Origin: Apiospora phragmitis
Lineage: Eukaryota; Ascomycota; Sordariomycetes; Amphisphaeriales; Apiosporaceae
Direction: 5' to 3'
Assembly (NCBI GenBank): GCA_038363925.1
Contig: JAQQWL010000006.1
Coordinates: forward strand, 4,816,501-4,880,500
DNA length: 64,000 bases
The position numbers were made by a program, and so were the translations under genes. The notes beneath the pieces are model-generated. The model made no database searches, had not been told where the DNA came from, and saw only the letters and a list, made by a program, of their open reading frames with translations. The stretch's first letter is position 1, and each line of letters starts with the position of its first letter. Below, piece by piece: positions 1 through 13,214 of the stretch.

Positions 1-107
1 AAAAAGCATAAGAAACCAAATTGCCCAGGGGTATACTTGCTCAACGCCAAAGTAAATGCATGCATCCATCACCATATCCAACGTATCGTGTCCACGTACC
101 TCTTCCT

Positions 108-3100
108 TCATGCAGCCCGGTTAGTGTTCAACCTCTCCAACACAACCCCTTCCTCTTCTAGTATGCCGTCACTCTGCAACACAGCGACCTTATCCCCCTC
201 CTCTTCCTCTTCATTCGTCTCCTCACCCCGCTCCTCCCTCAAGATCCGCCGCAGCCGGTCCCGAATAGCCGGGTCCTGCTCGAGCTCCTGCCACATCTCG
301 AGGTGGAACTCCTCGAGGTTCTTGTCCGTCTCCGACCGCTTCCACGGCGGCCACCGCCACAGCCGGGCCAACATCATGTTGCGCTTGACTGCCCGGTAGA
401 CCAGCTCCACCGTCATCAGCAGCGCCACCACCACGATCAGCGTCAGCCACCAGATGCCGTCGCCCCCGAATGTGTTCGTAAATCCGCCCCGCACCGCGTA
501 CGGGCTCACGCCCGGGTTGTAGATGCCGCCCAGGAGGGCGCACCAGACCCACCATCCGATGGAGGTAATGGCGAAGCCGCCGAGGATAACCTTGGTTTTC
601 GAATGGGTCTCCAGAATGCTGAAAGAGAGGAAGTGTTAGAGTTTAGTAGAACAAGGACAGGTGAGTAGGAAAACTTACAAGAGCTTGTAATTGATCCAAA
701 TCACATTCGCCGTAAACGCCAAATTCCCAAGCGCAAACAAGTTCTCATCATCCACCATCCCCAGCACCCCGCCATACCCAGCCCAGCAAGCGAACCAGAC
801 CCCCACGCCCTCGCACGCCGCCGCGACCATCCAGCCGAGGTACCTGCGCACATTGAGCCCCGTATTGCGCTGCCCGTACACATACAGCTCCGGCACCGCG
901 AGCAGCGTCCGCGCGTCGAGGTCCTGGTCGAACATGGCCGGCAAAATCACCGCCAGACTGGTAAACAAGATATTAAACACCGTCAGGCTCGCCATCTCGT
1001 ACAGCGACGTGCCCGTGTACCCGTTGTAGCGCTGGTACAGCGCCGTCGGCAAATAGAAATACATCTCCTTCCAGAACGTCGCCAGGATGAACTTGGCCGT
1101 GCGCACGTAGTTCCAGCGCCCGTGCACGAGCAGCAGCCGCTGCAGGAAGCGGAACTGCGCGATGGCGTAGTCGGCGACGCGCGCCGCTTGGAGGCCCTCC
1201 TTGCCCGAGATGCCGACGCCGACGTGGGCCGCCGAGATCATCGCCAGGTCGTTCGCGCCGTCGCCGATGGCGAGCGTGAGCGCGCCGGGGACGCGGTGGC
1301 GGATGGCCTTGACAATGTCCGCTTTCTGCGCCGGCGATGCGCGACAGCAGATGACGGAGTCGATCGTGGGGATGAGTGTGTAGAACAGGTTCCTCAGAAT
1401 AGGAGCTTGCTCAACGACGCCAAGGGTATGGCCGTCAATGACCACGACACTGTGAATGCATCCAGTACGGATATCCTCCGCGATACCAATCATCTGTGCT
1501 TCGAGGCCGCCCTTGGTCGAATCCAGGATGAAGATGTCAGACCCCGGGCGACAGATGCGAGCCGAGTGGGCAATGTTGATCGCCGTCTCGCGCTTGTCGC
1601 CCGTGAGCATCCAGATTTTGATGTTGGCCCGGCGAAGCTTCTCGATGGTTTCCGGCACGCCGACTTGCAGCTTGTCTTCAATGGCCGTGGCGCCGACCAG
1701 GTCCAAAGACTGCTCGACCATCTCGCCCGCTTCTTCAATCAGCTCTTGTCGGTTCACCAGACTCGTCGTGGCATCGTTGTATACTTTGCGCCATGCGCGG
1801 TATTCGAGGGGCGGTATGAACTTGCGAGCAAACAGGAGGGTGCGGAGACCCTCCGAGGCAAAGTCGTCCAAGTGCTTGAAGCAGCGCGTGAATACGGCTG
1901 AATCGTCATTGATCAAGGGGTCGTTGAGAAAATCAAATCTATCGTCCTCCATAGGCGATGGCATCGCACCATGCACCGACAATGTCTTGGAAATGTCAAA
2001 CGATACGGTCCTGACGCCGAGGGAGGGCCGTGGCTTATCCTCAGAATGTCGGAGCTTGAACATCTCGACGGACTGACTCCGCTCAATGGCCGGCCGCTTA
2101 CTGGACAAGCCTGTTTGTGACGAACGCGCGCCTATACTCTTGCGACTGAGGGAAAGGCTGGGACGACCACCAAAACTGTTGCGTGGCTCTAGTTGCTCGC
2201 TTCGTCGCAGCATCTCGCGCTCCAGATCGGCACTCTTCCGGACCTCATTGGCCTTCTTGAGAGCCAGGTTCGCCAACTTCAGGCGTGGCAAGATAGCCGA
2301 GTCAGCGCCCTTGCAGATGAGGCAGATCCTGCCATCCGGGTACCGCACGATTATCGACATGCGTTTGCGCGCGCTGCTAAACTCAATGACATCGAGCAGT
2401 TCGTAGATTTCGGTCCGATCTTCGCCGCCAAACCCGGTGATCTTGAGCGTGATGGTCTGGGCCGAACGGTGGGCAACCAGATAGCCGAGCTCCTGCGCGG
2501 CGCGCACGAGCGCGAGCTCATCCGGCGAAGAAGCCTGGAAGTCCACCTTTCCGCCCTTGACCTCGGGCAGGCACGTATGGCACAGCGCCATCGACAGGAT
2601 GTAGTCACGGGCCATCCTCGAGAAAGGGGAGGCGGGTCTCAGTCGAATGTATTCGAGGAGATCCACTGTGGTGGCATCTGGCTGTGGGCGGTCTGGCCGG
2701 CCAGTAGATCTCCATTGGGAAGAAGACCTGCGGCCTTGCATCGAGGGCCTTTGGGGAAATTCCGGGGAAGTGATAGTAATGGCCACTGGCGACGTGATAT
2801 CATGCTCCTCATCTTCGGAGATGACCCGCGTAACTTCCCTGGACTTCCGTGCTGCCATTTTGCCCGACTCTCTCGTCACTGTAGGAACAACGGGTGTGGT
2901 TGGCTCCTCCTTCTCGAGGTCCATCTCGTGTAACCATGAAGTGCCGGCAATGCTCACCTTTCGGAACTTCATGACGTTCTCCGTCAGCGTACCAGTCTTA
3001 TCGGAAAAGACGTAGCTAATCTGGCCCAGATTCTCCAGAATCGTGTTCGTATTGCACCGCGCGGGCGTGTCCGTGGCGTCGTCGTACATCTCGATGTCGT

Positions 3101-4550
3101 TGTTGAGCATCAGCATTTGTCCAATCTTGACGATTTCCAAGCTGACATAAAGAGCGAGTGGAATGACATTGTTGAACTGAATGGCGAAACCGATGATGAT
3201 TTCCTTGAACGGCACGGTGGCATCCTTCAGATAAAACGATCTGCTCTCGTTCGGGTTCTTCCAGATAATGTAACCCATCGAGCACCCCACCGATAAGATA
3301 ACAACATAGATCGCCAAGGTAATAACGATTTGGTTCGATATTCTTTCTAGCGCGGGCTTCTTGGCCTTGGGATGCTGGTTGGCGTTCAAGCGGATCTTGC
3401 ACTCCTCGCCCGTGTTGATCACCATGCCGATCGCGTGCTCAGTATTTCTCACCGTGCTGCCACGGTACACCACTTCGTTCGAAGTGACCGGCATGCTCTT
3501 CCCGTCCACCGTCACCTTGCCCTCGAACCGGTAGAGATCCGGGTTGGGGTCCTCGAGCACAAACTCCCCGCTGACTCCGCGGAGAGCGGCAATGGAGTCG
3601 CATCCCTTGAAGGCACCCACCGAACCCTTGCTCTTCAGGTTTGTTTCGCCATCCAAGGCCATGGTGTCGATGTAGGCGAGCCCGTTTTCTCCAGTCGCAT
3701 GCAGAAGCACGATATCGGCCGGTACCTCCTCGTCACGCGACAATCGAACAATGTCGCCCACCCTCAGGTTTCTCCACTGGATTTTATTCCATTGATAATC
3801 GTCGTCGAAATCGGGCGCTTCTTCTTCCACCTCTTCTTTGACCGCGGCAACTTCTTGCTCCGCTCGTTTGCCTCGCTTTAGCCACACCCATCTCGCTTTC
3901 TTCGGTGGAGGCGTCTCGTCCGGTTTTGGCCTGCCCAGCACCCGGGCAATGTTCGCGTTTTCCAAAGTATCCAGGCGATGTCGTTTGTAATCATCGTAGC
4001 CCTCCTTGAACACCGTCAAGAGCACGAAAAACAGCAGCGGCAGGATGGTCGTGAAATTTCCCGTCGTGCTCAGGCCCGGGATCGTCTGCGGAATACCGAC
4101 GCAGAGAAAATAAAAGTTGGCCAGCCGCGTGAACTGGAAAATCAGCTGCTTCGGCAGGAAGTCGTAGACGTTATACCGCGCGGTGCGGATCGAGTTCGAG
4201 AGGAACGGGCTGGCCCGTCGCTCGTCGACCAGCGCCTCGCCGTGCTCGATGCACAGGGGCACGTGGCGCCCGTCCTGGGACGGCGGCAGGGGCTTCTGGC
4301 GCAGCACGCCCTCGAGGAAGTATTTCTGGTACCAGGCGGCCGAGTGGTCGGAGACGCACGCCCGGATCTTGTTGACGCGCTTTTTGGTGCGGGACGCCGC
4401 GGCCACGGCGAAGTTGCTCGAGGTTTTTTCGTCGGTATTTCGGTCATCCTGGGACGTATTCCCGACCGCTTCTCCCATCATCGCCGAGCTCGTCGCCAAG
4501 CAGAGCGGGGACAGTAGTTTCGATCGCCAATTGCCCTTCCAGTGTCCCAA
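108..4550 (-). CDS. DNF3: P4-type ATPase phospholipid flippase, Dnf3-like
   Basis: Predicted aminophospholipid-type flippase moving lipids to the cytosolic leaflet of Golgi, endosomal or plasma membranes. Two exons, 679..4550 and 108..618, with a 60-bp intron (619..678, GTAAGT donor, CAG acceptor); the product is 1,460 aa. Visible P4 motifs: a YDFLPKQL/IPGLSTTG N-terminal region (about residues 128-163) typical of the Dnf3 branch; DGET in the actuator domain (about 300-303); phosphorylation loop DKTGTLTEN with the catalytic Asp near 517; KGAD (747-750); TGDK (983-986); GDGAND (1096-1101). TM4 reads IPLALYV instead of the P-type PEGL, as in lipid flippases. Several membrane segments follow, and the second exon supplies the last ones plus an acidic tail. 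A Ser/Arg-rich low-complexity insert lies in the nucleotide-binding domain (about 780-870). The start is the first in-frame Met; no intron is needed upstream. P4-ATPases usually need a Cdc50-family partner; none is in the window. Confidence 0.93.
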
Positions 4551-6009
4551 TCATTGGCGCAACCAGTAAAAAACTCTTGACGAGGGAAAAAAGAGGCCAA
4601 ATGTTCGTTTGCTTCAGATCCCGGGAATGGATTTGGACGCGCGGGCCCAAGCAGGGGGCCCTCTGGGTAATGAAGTAATCGTCGATTCTCCGGGAAGGCC
4701 GGCTAGATTTGACCCAAAAACGAACGTGCGGATCGCGAGCCACTTTTCAAGGGGGGTTGACCGCGTCCAAAAGTAACTATCGCTCTCTCCAAAATACCCG
4801 GCGGCGACTGTGCCAAAGAATCTCAAACGAGCGTTGGACGAGCGGATGTAACAAACGTCCTCATCGTTAGTAGGTGTGTGTTCCAAAAGTTAACCTACAC
4901 AGGCTCACAGGTAGGGTGAACGAGAGTGATGGGCAAGCGACCAACTGGAATGGGCGGCGGTCCATCCAATCCATCGCATTTGCACGGCAGGGATTGCTGG
5001 GATGGGGGATAAGGGAAATATTAATCAAAAAATGCGTGCCAAGTCCAGGCGATCAGGATTACAGCATAACAAGATAGCCCATGACCGCATCACTTGCCCA
5101 GTTGGCTTGTTTGGCCCGCTTGCCGCCTGCCGGGGACCCGTAAGGAACAAGAATATAGTCTTGGCGGGATGGCGTTCTGAAGTCCCATTGTCAATTTTGA
5201 CAACTCGCCCGCCGCTAGAGGGCAAAAAAGCAGTGGTCCAAGGTTGCCAAGAAGAGCCATGCATGCAAGTGTAGCAGCCAGTAGGCAGCGTGGCGGCTCT
5301 GCTCGGGCTTTGCTGGGCTGTAATTACCTACCCCTGTCTCCGGCTAGCCAGCATGCCAACTAGCTCCTCCTGCCACTGCTTCGCTGTTAGAATAAAAAAG
5401 AGTTACTGGACAAAGAAATATTCAATGCATTACACGTGGGTTGAGTTGAGCCGATCCGACGTCAGACATGCATAGATAAGCCTCATCCATACGAGAGGTT
5501 CAACCCTACAAGAGCATGATTCGACGCTCCTCGTTTTTTGAGTTGCCAAAATGCCTTTCGTCCACTCAAGATGTCCAGATAAGCATAACTAAAGGATCCA
5601 TACTCCAGTAGTTTACGCCTTGGGCATTTTCCAAACGTTTCAATCGACTCGTTTACTCTTTTAAGGTTGTCCGAACAGTTCGGCCCGTGTCATTTGAACA
5701 GCGTCGTGTCTCACTCGAGTCGTGCCGTGGAGAGGCCATTGGAGACACGAATGCGAGCCATGCCACTGGTGTAAAACATGCAGTAATATCAAAACATGTG
5801 GGTGTATGGTGTTGCACTATTATGGGGGGTATTGTAAATCATCGACTAGACGCCGTACTTGCAATGGCTGGCCAAGCGAATCCTGAAGCCCAGAGAACCT
5901 CCCATGCTCCCATACTTATACGCAGTGCGACGAATGAAGCTTAATGATCCACCACTTCAGTTTCAATCAGTAGACATGCACCAAGTCTTAAGCCACCACA
6001 GCGACATGT
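4551..6009. other. Intergenic region between DNF3-like and VPS9-like genes
   Basis: This stretch holds the upstream region of the minus-strand flippase gene and the downstream region of the minus-strand Vps9-type gene. Short open frames on both strands show no recognisable domain or consistent intron signals. No RNA gene or repeat was recognised. Confidence 0.6.
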
Positions 6010-8708
6010 TCACGTGCTCAATGCCAAGCAAGCATCAACTGCAAGACCGACTCTTAATCTACTGTTAGCCAGCTTTCCAATGTGATACAGGGATGCTTGG
6101 ATCGACTTACCGCCCTTCTTTCTGATACACCACATCACTAATGATGTCTCTGTCAAGATCGGGGAACATCCCAGCCAGCGTCTCAACCACGTTATGGTGC
6201 TCGGCCCGTGAAACACGCTGTGCTTCTGCAGCTTCGGCACTAGCTTGTCTGGCAGCCGCCTCCTGGGCCGATAGATGCAATCGTGAGTCAAGCGAAGTTG
6301 TATTCTCGCCGCTAGCCAGAGGGCTCGGCCTAGATGGTGCTGCCTCTTGCTGTGGTGTACGCGCGGGCGAACTAGGTCCGGCTGCGCTAGGTTCGTCAGA
6401 GAACATACGACCTATTGTCGATAGCGGCTTTTGTATGGTGCGGAGCAGACCAGTAATGGCCGCCCCGTCATCGGACTGATCAGATGAGATAGACCTCCGT
6501 GGTGTCCCTGGAGAATCGGGATCGATCGACGGGCGCGCAGAAGACTCTGCGCCGGAGTTTACTCCAGCCTTGTCTGAATGATGTTCCGCTGGAGGCGAGG
6601 CTTCCTCCGCCCGGTGCCTCTCCGCGATGGCAGATACGGCGGTTTCTACGTTCTTCTCGAACTGCTCATCTGTAATGGTAAGTGTGGTTCGGTCCATATT
6701 CTCGATGAACTGAATAGCCCCCATCTATATCCAAGTTAGCATTGCTTGTCATTCATATGGAAAACGAAGTGCTACTGACAAGAGAAGAAAGGTAATAACC
6801 GGCCTCCCCCCCTAGCTTTTCCTGGTTACGGAATCGCAATATGTACTGGACATTCGAGACCAGGTGATCGGGATTGCATTGCAGCACCACATAGATCAGC
6901 AGAGGCATGAAGGAATCTGCAGACGTATCTGACTTCGCATTTTTCAGCAGTCCTAGAAGTGTGTTAGTAATGAGAGATGGAGTTTGTCGTAACGAAGTAT
7001 CTGCCTACCGAAGATGACTTTGCAGCAGTTAAGCACGCATATGATCTTGTCTCTAGGTGCTCGGTATGACCTAATTTTCAAAAGTTCTATAGATATCAAG
7101 TCAGTTAGAAGTCCAAAAACGACGAAAAATGACATCTCAAACTAACCTTGCTGAGCCAAAGTGAGAAAACGCTTGCCACTTTCGCTGACTGGTGGAATAT
7201 CCAAATGTCCCTCTCTGACCCAGCCGTAAATGTTGATCTTCTGTGTTAGAATCTCGTCTCGCTCTACATCCTCTTGATGCTGGCCTCTCCTACCAGGGCC
7301 CATCGGCCTCTCACCGCCCCGTCGCCTGGGTTTCGCGCCGGGTATGGGCTGAGGAGGTGGTATCGCGGGCGAGAATGTCTGGGTATATAATCGATTCATA
7401 ACAAGCTTTTCCATCCCCTCTCTTGCATTATCGAACTCGGCGTCCGACACGTCTCTCCACACCTCGCATTGTGCCATCTTGTTCGCAATAAAAGCCAGGA
7501 AGTCCCCAATAATCTTGACCTGTTCATGGACCATCCATTGTCGCTTACCAAATTCCTGCAAGAACGACTTCAAATACCGGGCCACTGGATCGGCTTTCTT
7601 CTTCTGCAGTTGTTCAAGGAAACGGTGGAAGTCGAAAGGGAGAGTTGGCTCAGGCTCAGGTTCCGGTGGGGGAGGTCGGTGTGCTGTTGATGTAGGCGAC
7701 ATTGAAGTTTCCGAGGCAAACGTCTCATCGGAAGGGCCATCCTTGGGTGGTACCGGAGGTCCCGCTTCGTCGGTTTCCCGTTCCTTCGTCTTCGAACGTA
7801 CGCTGACAGGGGATTGGGAGTTGACCCGCAGCCCTTGTAAGTCTTGAATCTGTTGCGCGATACTAGGAGCAAGAGGTTCAAGACTAGATTTCCGAGGCGG
7901 GTGCTGCGCTGGTGGACTGCCCAAGAAGGGAGAGGCGAAGGGAGAAGCAATTTCTAGGCGTGGACTCATAACCTCGTCGACATCGGGCCCACCGCCCTCC
8001 TGGGAAACTGCTCCATGATACTCTGGATCTCCGACCTCGAGGTCCCTTCTTGTTCGTCCTCGCTAGTAAATCGGCGGTCATCGTAGCCAGCATCCGACCG
8101 CGTCGGGGATACCTCAGAGCCATGGTGCTTAGATCGGTGTCCCGAATTCGTCCTCGAAGGTGGTTTAGAGCCTGCTGGGGTCGGAGGGGTTGGGTCGATG
8201 TACGGAGGGGTCTCAATCTTCAAGAACTGGTGTCGGGTGGGCTTTAATGTGGCAACGGAGGACTCCATTTGCTCTGTATTAGTACCCATATCGCCAGATG
8301 ATGGTTCTCCTGACAAAGAAGCCTTGACATTTGAGGTTTGGTCTTTGGCGGGAGGAGAAGGGGCGCATCAGCATCCTTCGTCTTCGCTTCTAGATTGATG
8401 GGATCACTGCTGGTAACCTGAGTTTGGGGGCCAGCAGTGCTCGGTAGACCCGAGCTCGGAGCTTGGACATCATCTTTGAACTCGGATGTCGGTTTCGCAG
8501 GCGGTGCTGTAGTAGGTATGGCGGTGGCTGTCGGTAATGTTTCATCCGGTTTTGTTGGTGATGGCTCGGATGGTGAGATGGGCAGCTCCGCCGCAGATTG
8601 TTTGCTCATGTTGGGGTCATGATAAGCTGTGCTTTCCACAGCCCGTTGACTCGAGGTTTGCGGAGGTACAAGAGGAGCCTGCGAATGTTCTGGAGGCATA
8701 CAGGGCAT
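6010..8708 (-). CDS. VPS9: Vps9-domain Rab5 GEF with C-terminal CUE domain (two apparent frameshifts)
   Basis: Predicted guanine-nucleotide exchange factor for Rab5/Vps21 in endosomal trafficking. Exons 7147..8708, 7009..7086, 6780..6952, 6111..6724 and 6010..6052 join in phase with introns of 55-60 bp. The VPS9 core is clear: a helical bundle, HLDIP, then the ELLKIRSYRAPRDKIICVLN block, DSFMPLLIYVVL and GEAGYYLSSL. The C-terminus (MFPDLDRDIISDVV ... AVDACLAL) is a CUE ubiquitin-binding domain, as in yeast Vps9. In the last intron the first AG lies directly after the GCTAAC branch site, so the next AG (6053-6054) is chosen; it gives an exact CUE fit. In the low-complexity Pro/Ser-rich N-terminal half the frame breaks twice, near 8001 and 8357, each as if one base were missing. 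Adding two bases gives 2,472 nt (823 aa), divisible by three. Sequencing error or recent decay are both possible. The start at 8708 is the first Met after an in-frame stop; an upstream exon cannot be excluded. Confidence 0.8.
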
Positions 8709-9854
8709 AGACAGCCCACCAGCGTCTCGGCGTTGCGTTGATGGAGAGTGTTTGGGGTATGTTCCGGTTATCGTTATCTGACTTGGCGCAGTTCATGAAG
8801 GGGTCTTTTTGTGGCTGCCATTGTTGAAGCGTGGCTAAACGTAGAGCTACAGGCAGCACGAGCCACAGCCTCAAGATCTCCATCAAAGGTACATAGGTAC
8901 ATATTTACGTAAGTAGTCGGCAGTGCCATTGTTCCAGACAGTGAAGGAACAACCAGACACCAGTACCATGATATTCTTAGCCGTAATAACTATGGACGGC
9001 AAGATGGGTGGAATGTTAGGGGAAGCCTGACTGAGACGGATCCCATCCAACAGCCAGCACGGGTGTTTGCGCTAATGCAAGGTGCTTATTCCGACCTTTA
9101 GCCCCTTTACTTCAACACAGACGGTGTCTGCGGATATTAAGTCATGCTCTATTGCGCCTCAACCCATCACACAACTTGGAGTATTCCTGCCGCAGAGCTT
9201 TATTGTGCAGTGACTCGCTGAGATCAGCAACCCGACGAAAGTAAAGGAAAAGCAGCATGGAAGTCGACTGGAATAGACTGAGTATAGCAGATCAGACATA
9301 ACTGGGGTTTTAGTCATCAATAGCAGCAATGCAGTATGCAGATTCCTTCCTCGAGAATATTGGTCAAATATCCATTTGCCCAGCCGGTGGCATGAGGTCT
9401 CCATCAATGTCATGTAGGTCTTTTAGAAAGTATGGAAAGTTGAAGGCCTGATTGTAACACTCTACTACCTTCATCCATCATCGCAAGGAACTGATTATGT
9501 TCCCAGTAGCTGGTTATCACAATGGACTCACTAAACACAGGATTTGTGCACTAGGACACACCCAAACGACAAAGGCCCTTTGTGTCCCATCTGTGTCGAA
9601 AACAATGCATAGTAAAAACTAATTAGTCTTTATCTACCTATATGTTAAGTGCACACATCAAAGCGTACGTGTATGTATATAAATACTAGAGTTCCCCTCA
9701 AAGCCGGAAGTTCCAACTCGTAGTGAATAATGTGATATGAGCATACATCATTCACAGCAGCCTGCCTGATCTTGGAACTTATGCTCATAGTACAAGACAC
9801 CACCTACTCTTCCGTCTGAGAGCTCTTGAGAGATAACCTTCATTCTTCGCCATC
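8709..9854. other. Intergenic region
   Basis: Divergent upstream region between the minus-strand VPS9-like gene and the plus-strand hypothetical gene at 9855. Only short unsupported open frames are present. It may hold an untranslated or unrecognised first exon of VPS9. Confidence 0.5.
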
Positions 9855-10538
9855 ATGTGTTTCATGATCAAGCGGTATGTGGCGTGTGTAGTCTTCGGGC
9901 ACTGCATCAAGGAAAAGCCGTCGTACGACCGAGAACCCTGCGAGCAGGCCAGCGCCCAAGGCGTCTGGGAGCTTTGCAAGGAAGTCGAGGTAAAGTACGC
10001 TCCCGAGTTTACCTTCCCTTCCTGCCCGACCTGCTCAAGTATGGAGACCTGGATCTTCAACAGAGTGAAAGCAAGCATGGCAGAAAACCGAGAAGCTGGT
10101 CGTTGTGAAAAGCCAACACTCACCGAAGCACTGCTAGAACAGTTCCGCGGCAAGATCGATGCTCCTGATCGCGCCCTCGTGGTCACGCTCGCCACGCTGA
10201 CTAGCTCCATTGAGGCACTGGCTCTCGCCGATACAGAGGAGGGACAGGAAGACCATGCGGGAAGTTGGGTCGACCGCCATGTCGGTCAGACCAGTGACCG
10301 AGTAAGTATGGATGGCATGACGGAGCAGTTCGGGAGCTGGGTGACCGCTGTGTACAAGCTGAAGATCATCGAAGATGCTATGGTCATTGCCGAAGCGGAA
10401 GCCCTCGTCTGCTACAAGGCTAGACTGGAGTATCTTGGAGTCTGGCAGTTGTTTCTATCCCTTGCCGGGATCGGACCAGAGCTGGATCCGGAGATACAGA
10501 ATGATGGCACCAACGACACAGCCAAGGAGATGTCGTAG
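9855..10538 (+). CDS. Hypothetical protein with Cys-rich N-terminus
   Basis: A single uninterrupted frame of 227 aa starting MCFMIKRYVACVV, with no signal peptide or membrane segment. The N-terminal 65 residues carry spaced cysteines and a histidine (C2, C11, C17 after GH, C29, C41, then CPTC near 57-60), which suggests a small metal-binding fold. Many filamentous ascomycetes encode short proteins starting with a similar Cys/His pattern, all of unknown function. The remaining 160 residues are mostly predicted helix (long Ala/Glu/Leu-rich stretches). It stands alone on the plus strand next to the HET pseudogene. The function is not recognised; whether it is a real gene is supported by length, codon use like its neighbours and a clean start. 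Confidence 0.6.
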   Translation: MCFMIKRYVACVVFGHCIKEKPSYDREPCEQASAQGVWELCKEVEVKYAPEFTFPSCPTCSSMETWIFNRVKASMAENREAGRCEKPTLTEALLEQFRGKIDAPDRALVVTLATLTSSIEALALADTEEGQEDHAGSWVDRHVGQTSDRVSMDGMTEQFGSWVTAVYKLKIIEDAMVIAEAEALVCYKARLEYLGVWQLFLSLAGIGPELDPEIQNDGTNDTAKEMS

Positions 10539-11205
10539 TTGACTCACGCATTCATCCAATATAAATAGAGGCAATAGAGGTCAATAACTGTTTATGGATA
10601 TTTATTACAGATTGCAAAAAATCATATCGCCCTTTGAGAGTTCTGTCAGTAGCCTTTTCTTTTCCATTTTAATCTTTCCCCCCTATTTATTCTAGGTCAG
10701 CGCATTTAGAATTAAATCCCTTATTAAGAACAGGTTACCCTTGAATATATAAACTCAAGAGAATTTATTATACCTGATCATTTAATTACAAGCAGCTTTC
10801 TAGTCAAATAAACCCCTATAATAGTACACCAAGGCGACGGTGACAGTAAAGTACCAAGTCAGGCGTTGAGAAATACGTCACTGGACGAATCGAGTGCATG
10901 TTGGGGTTACACAGTGTTTGCCTAGTATCCACCAAACTCGCTTCAAGTGAAAAACCCCAATATCAAACCTCATCATGCGTGCTTACATCGAGATTCTGCC
11001 TGTCCAAAAGGATCTGCTGTGACATCATACAAATCATAAACTATTTCGCACACAGCTTACTGCTAAAGTGATAACCCCCATATTCTCTGTTCTCCCTCCC
11101 TCATTCCCACTCTGTTTCGATTCACAGCCTGTAAAGATTGATAGGAGTACGAAAGGTCAGGAACACGTCAACCGGAAAACCTTATTCCGTGATACTATCC
11201 CAACC
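10539..11205. other. AT-rich intergenic region
   Basis: The first half (10550-10810) is markedly AT-rich with runs such as TTTATTACAG and may be an old transposon scrap, but no terminal repeats were found. The second half is ordinary upstream sequence of the HET pseudogene. Confidence 0.4.
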
Positions 11206-13214
11206 ATGCCGCTCTATCGCCACAATCCTCTGGGGAACTCTGAAATTCGCCTTCTAACGATTCGGGAAAGGCCTTGTAAGACAGACGACATCGCCATTTC
11301 ACTGATTACCTTTGAGCAGCCTGAGGCACCAGAATACGAGTGCCTATCGTATGCCTGGGGAAGCGAGGATGGCAGAAAGGAAGTTAAGATCCAGGGTTCG
11401 GCCCCCAGGTCTCTCTTCGTTACCCAAAACCTGGATGAAGCTATACGTCACCTTCGTTACGTGGATAGGTCACGCATCATGTGGATCGATGCTATATGTA
11501 TTGATCAATCCAATCTAGAGGAGCGATCCCAGCAGGTCTCAAAGGTGGACCAGGTTTTCAAGAACGCATTGCGGGTGGTTTTCTGGTTGGGGCCAGAAGA
11601 AAACCAGAGCTCGCTGGGAATGCAAGCTTTGGATTGGTTGGGAAGCCGCATTGTAATAAACAACAAGGGAGACCCTGCTGCCCTCAATCCCTTTGAAGAT
11701 GAGCGTTATGGATTGAGCGATAGAGATTGACCACCTCCATTCACCGACGACGAATGGTCGGCCCTAAGCGACATATGCTATCGTCCATTTTTCAACCGAC
11801 TCTCGATTCGACAGGAGATCTTCCTGGCAGGACCCTCGTCAACCGTGCATTGTGGCACCGTAACTGTACCCTGGTTGCGATTCCGAGCAGCAGTGCAATG
11901 TGTATATGGAAAACATCTCCCTGCATCGGCCTATCAAAAGGGTATGAAGGTAAAGAGTTTCGTGGATCAGATCCTTAGTTCGAATTTCGATTTGAGAGAC
12001 CTCCGCAAACTCTTTGAGCCTGCCATTTGCAAAGATCTGCAGGACCGAATATAGTAAGGCTTGAGCTTTCCTTGATTCTATTTATGGCCCGGCTCTTCTG
12101 AAGCCCTCCCCTATACCGTGTATAGGCAGTAACCTGATCCACTTAAGAAACAGCTAATAATACTCCCACAGCGCAGTTCGTGCATTTCTAACTCGCGACC
12201 TTCCCGACCATCAAATTAAAATTAACTAATCCTTATCAGCGATGAAGATTTACCAAGGGACAGTAGAGAGATACTTGGATGTTTACCAAGATCCCAGGAT
12301 ATGAAGGGAATGTCGCTATAATCAGGACAACCCAGTAAAGCCAACTTGGGTCCCTGATTGGTCAGACCGCTCGTTACCAGAGCATTTGAAAATACGATGG
12401 GGAGCAGCGTCGTCGTGTTTGAGAATACCGATTGAAGAGCCGTTCGAAAGAGTTCTTCGGATCGCAGGCGTATCAGAGGCGATCGTCGAAACACTAGCGC
12501 CGCTGCCTTTTGGGGACGATGCGTGTGCGGCTACGAGCAGTCAAGAGCTTCAACAACTTATCCTGGGTTCCGACCATACCCCTGGTGTCAGGGTTGGAAG
12601 CTTACGCACGAACAATTTGTGTTAAATCAAATCGCAGACAACTACCAGCCAACCTTGAAAGACCATCCCTCGTTAGCCGACAGCAAGAATTTCCTTGCCA
12701 GCAAGCTTGCGTTGGGAGATGTAGCTGAACATTCTCACGATGGCGACACATACATCGAACGCGCTGATTAATATGGCAACGGACGCCAATTTTTCAAAGT
12801 GCAGAACAGAAACTTTGGGCTCGCTCCATCTGCTGCCCGAGCTGGTGACCACGTCTGTGTGCTGGTCGGGTGCGACACCCCTATGCTGCTCCGGCCAGAC
12901 ACTGGCGACACATTCATTGTAATTGGAGAATGTTTTATGCTCAGCAGCATGGGTGGCCAGGCTCTTCTGGGTAAGCTCCCGGATCGCATGCGCCCTTAGT
13001 GATATGGGACTCAGACCTGACTATGCATCGTCGTGGGTTCATTAACGATGGCACGGGTGTGACATCGTATGAAGATCCTCGGCTGGGGAAGTTGGGGTTG
13101 GACCTCACGAAATATCGCATGGGAGTCGCACGAGATGGCTATGAGTGGCTGGCGGTGGATTTTGAGACCTTGCAGAGGTTGACTCCTGCACTGAGATACT
13201 TTGATCTTGTATAA
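11206..13214 (+). pseudogene. Decayed HET-domain (heterokaryon incompatibility) gene
   Basis: HET proteins act in fungal non-self recognition and cell death. From the ATG at 11206 the frame reads a clear HET domain: YECLSYAWGSED, then MWIDAICIDQSN and VVFWLGPEE. It then meets TGA at 11728-11730, after which the same frame continues as PPPFTDDEWSALSDICY up to TAG at 12052-12054. After a degraded middle, the WVPDWS motif typical of HET C-terminal regions appears near 12338-12358. The frame resumes near 12523, is broken by TAA at 12772-12774 and continues to 12999. A 1-base shift then leads into the last block (RRGFINDGTG ... DLTKYRMGV) ending at 13214. The two clean in-frame stops are explained by CGA-to-TGA and CAA-to-TAA changes. 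A Trp normally present before RQEI is Ser here. The order of blocks is intact, so this is a full-length relic. Confidence 0.82.

Noticed and set aside
1122..2933. Long plus-strand frames opposite the flippase
   Set aside because: Antisense shadows of a GC-rich gene; the minus strand carries all P4-ATPase motifs.
9159..9413. 84-codon minus-strand frame
   Set aside because: No domain, no splice signals, ordinary intergenic composition.
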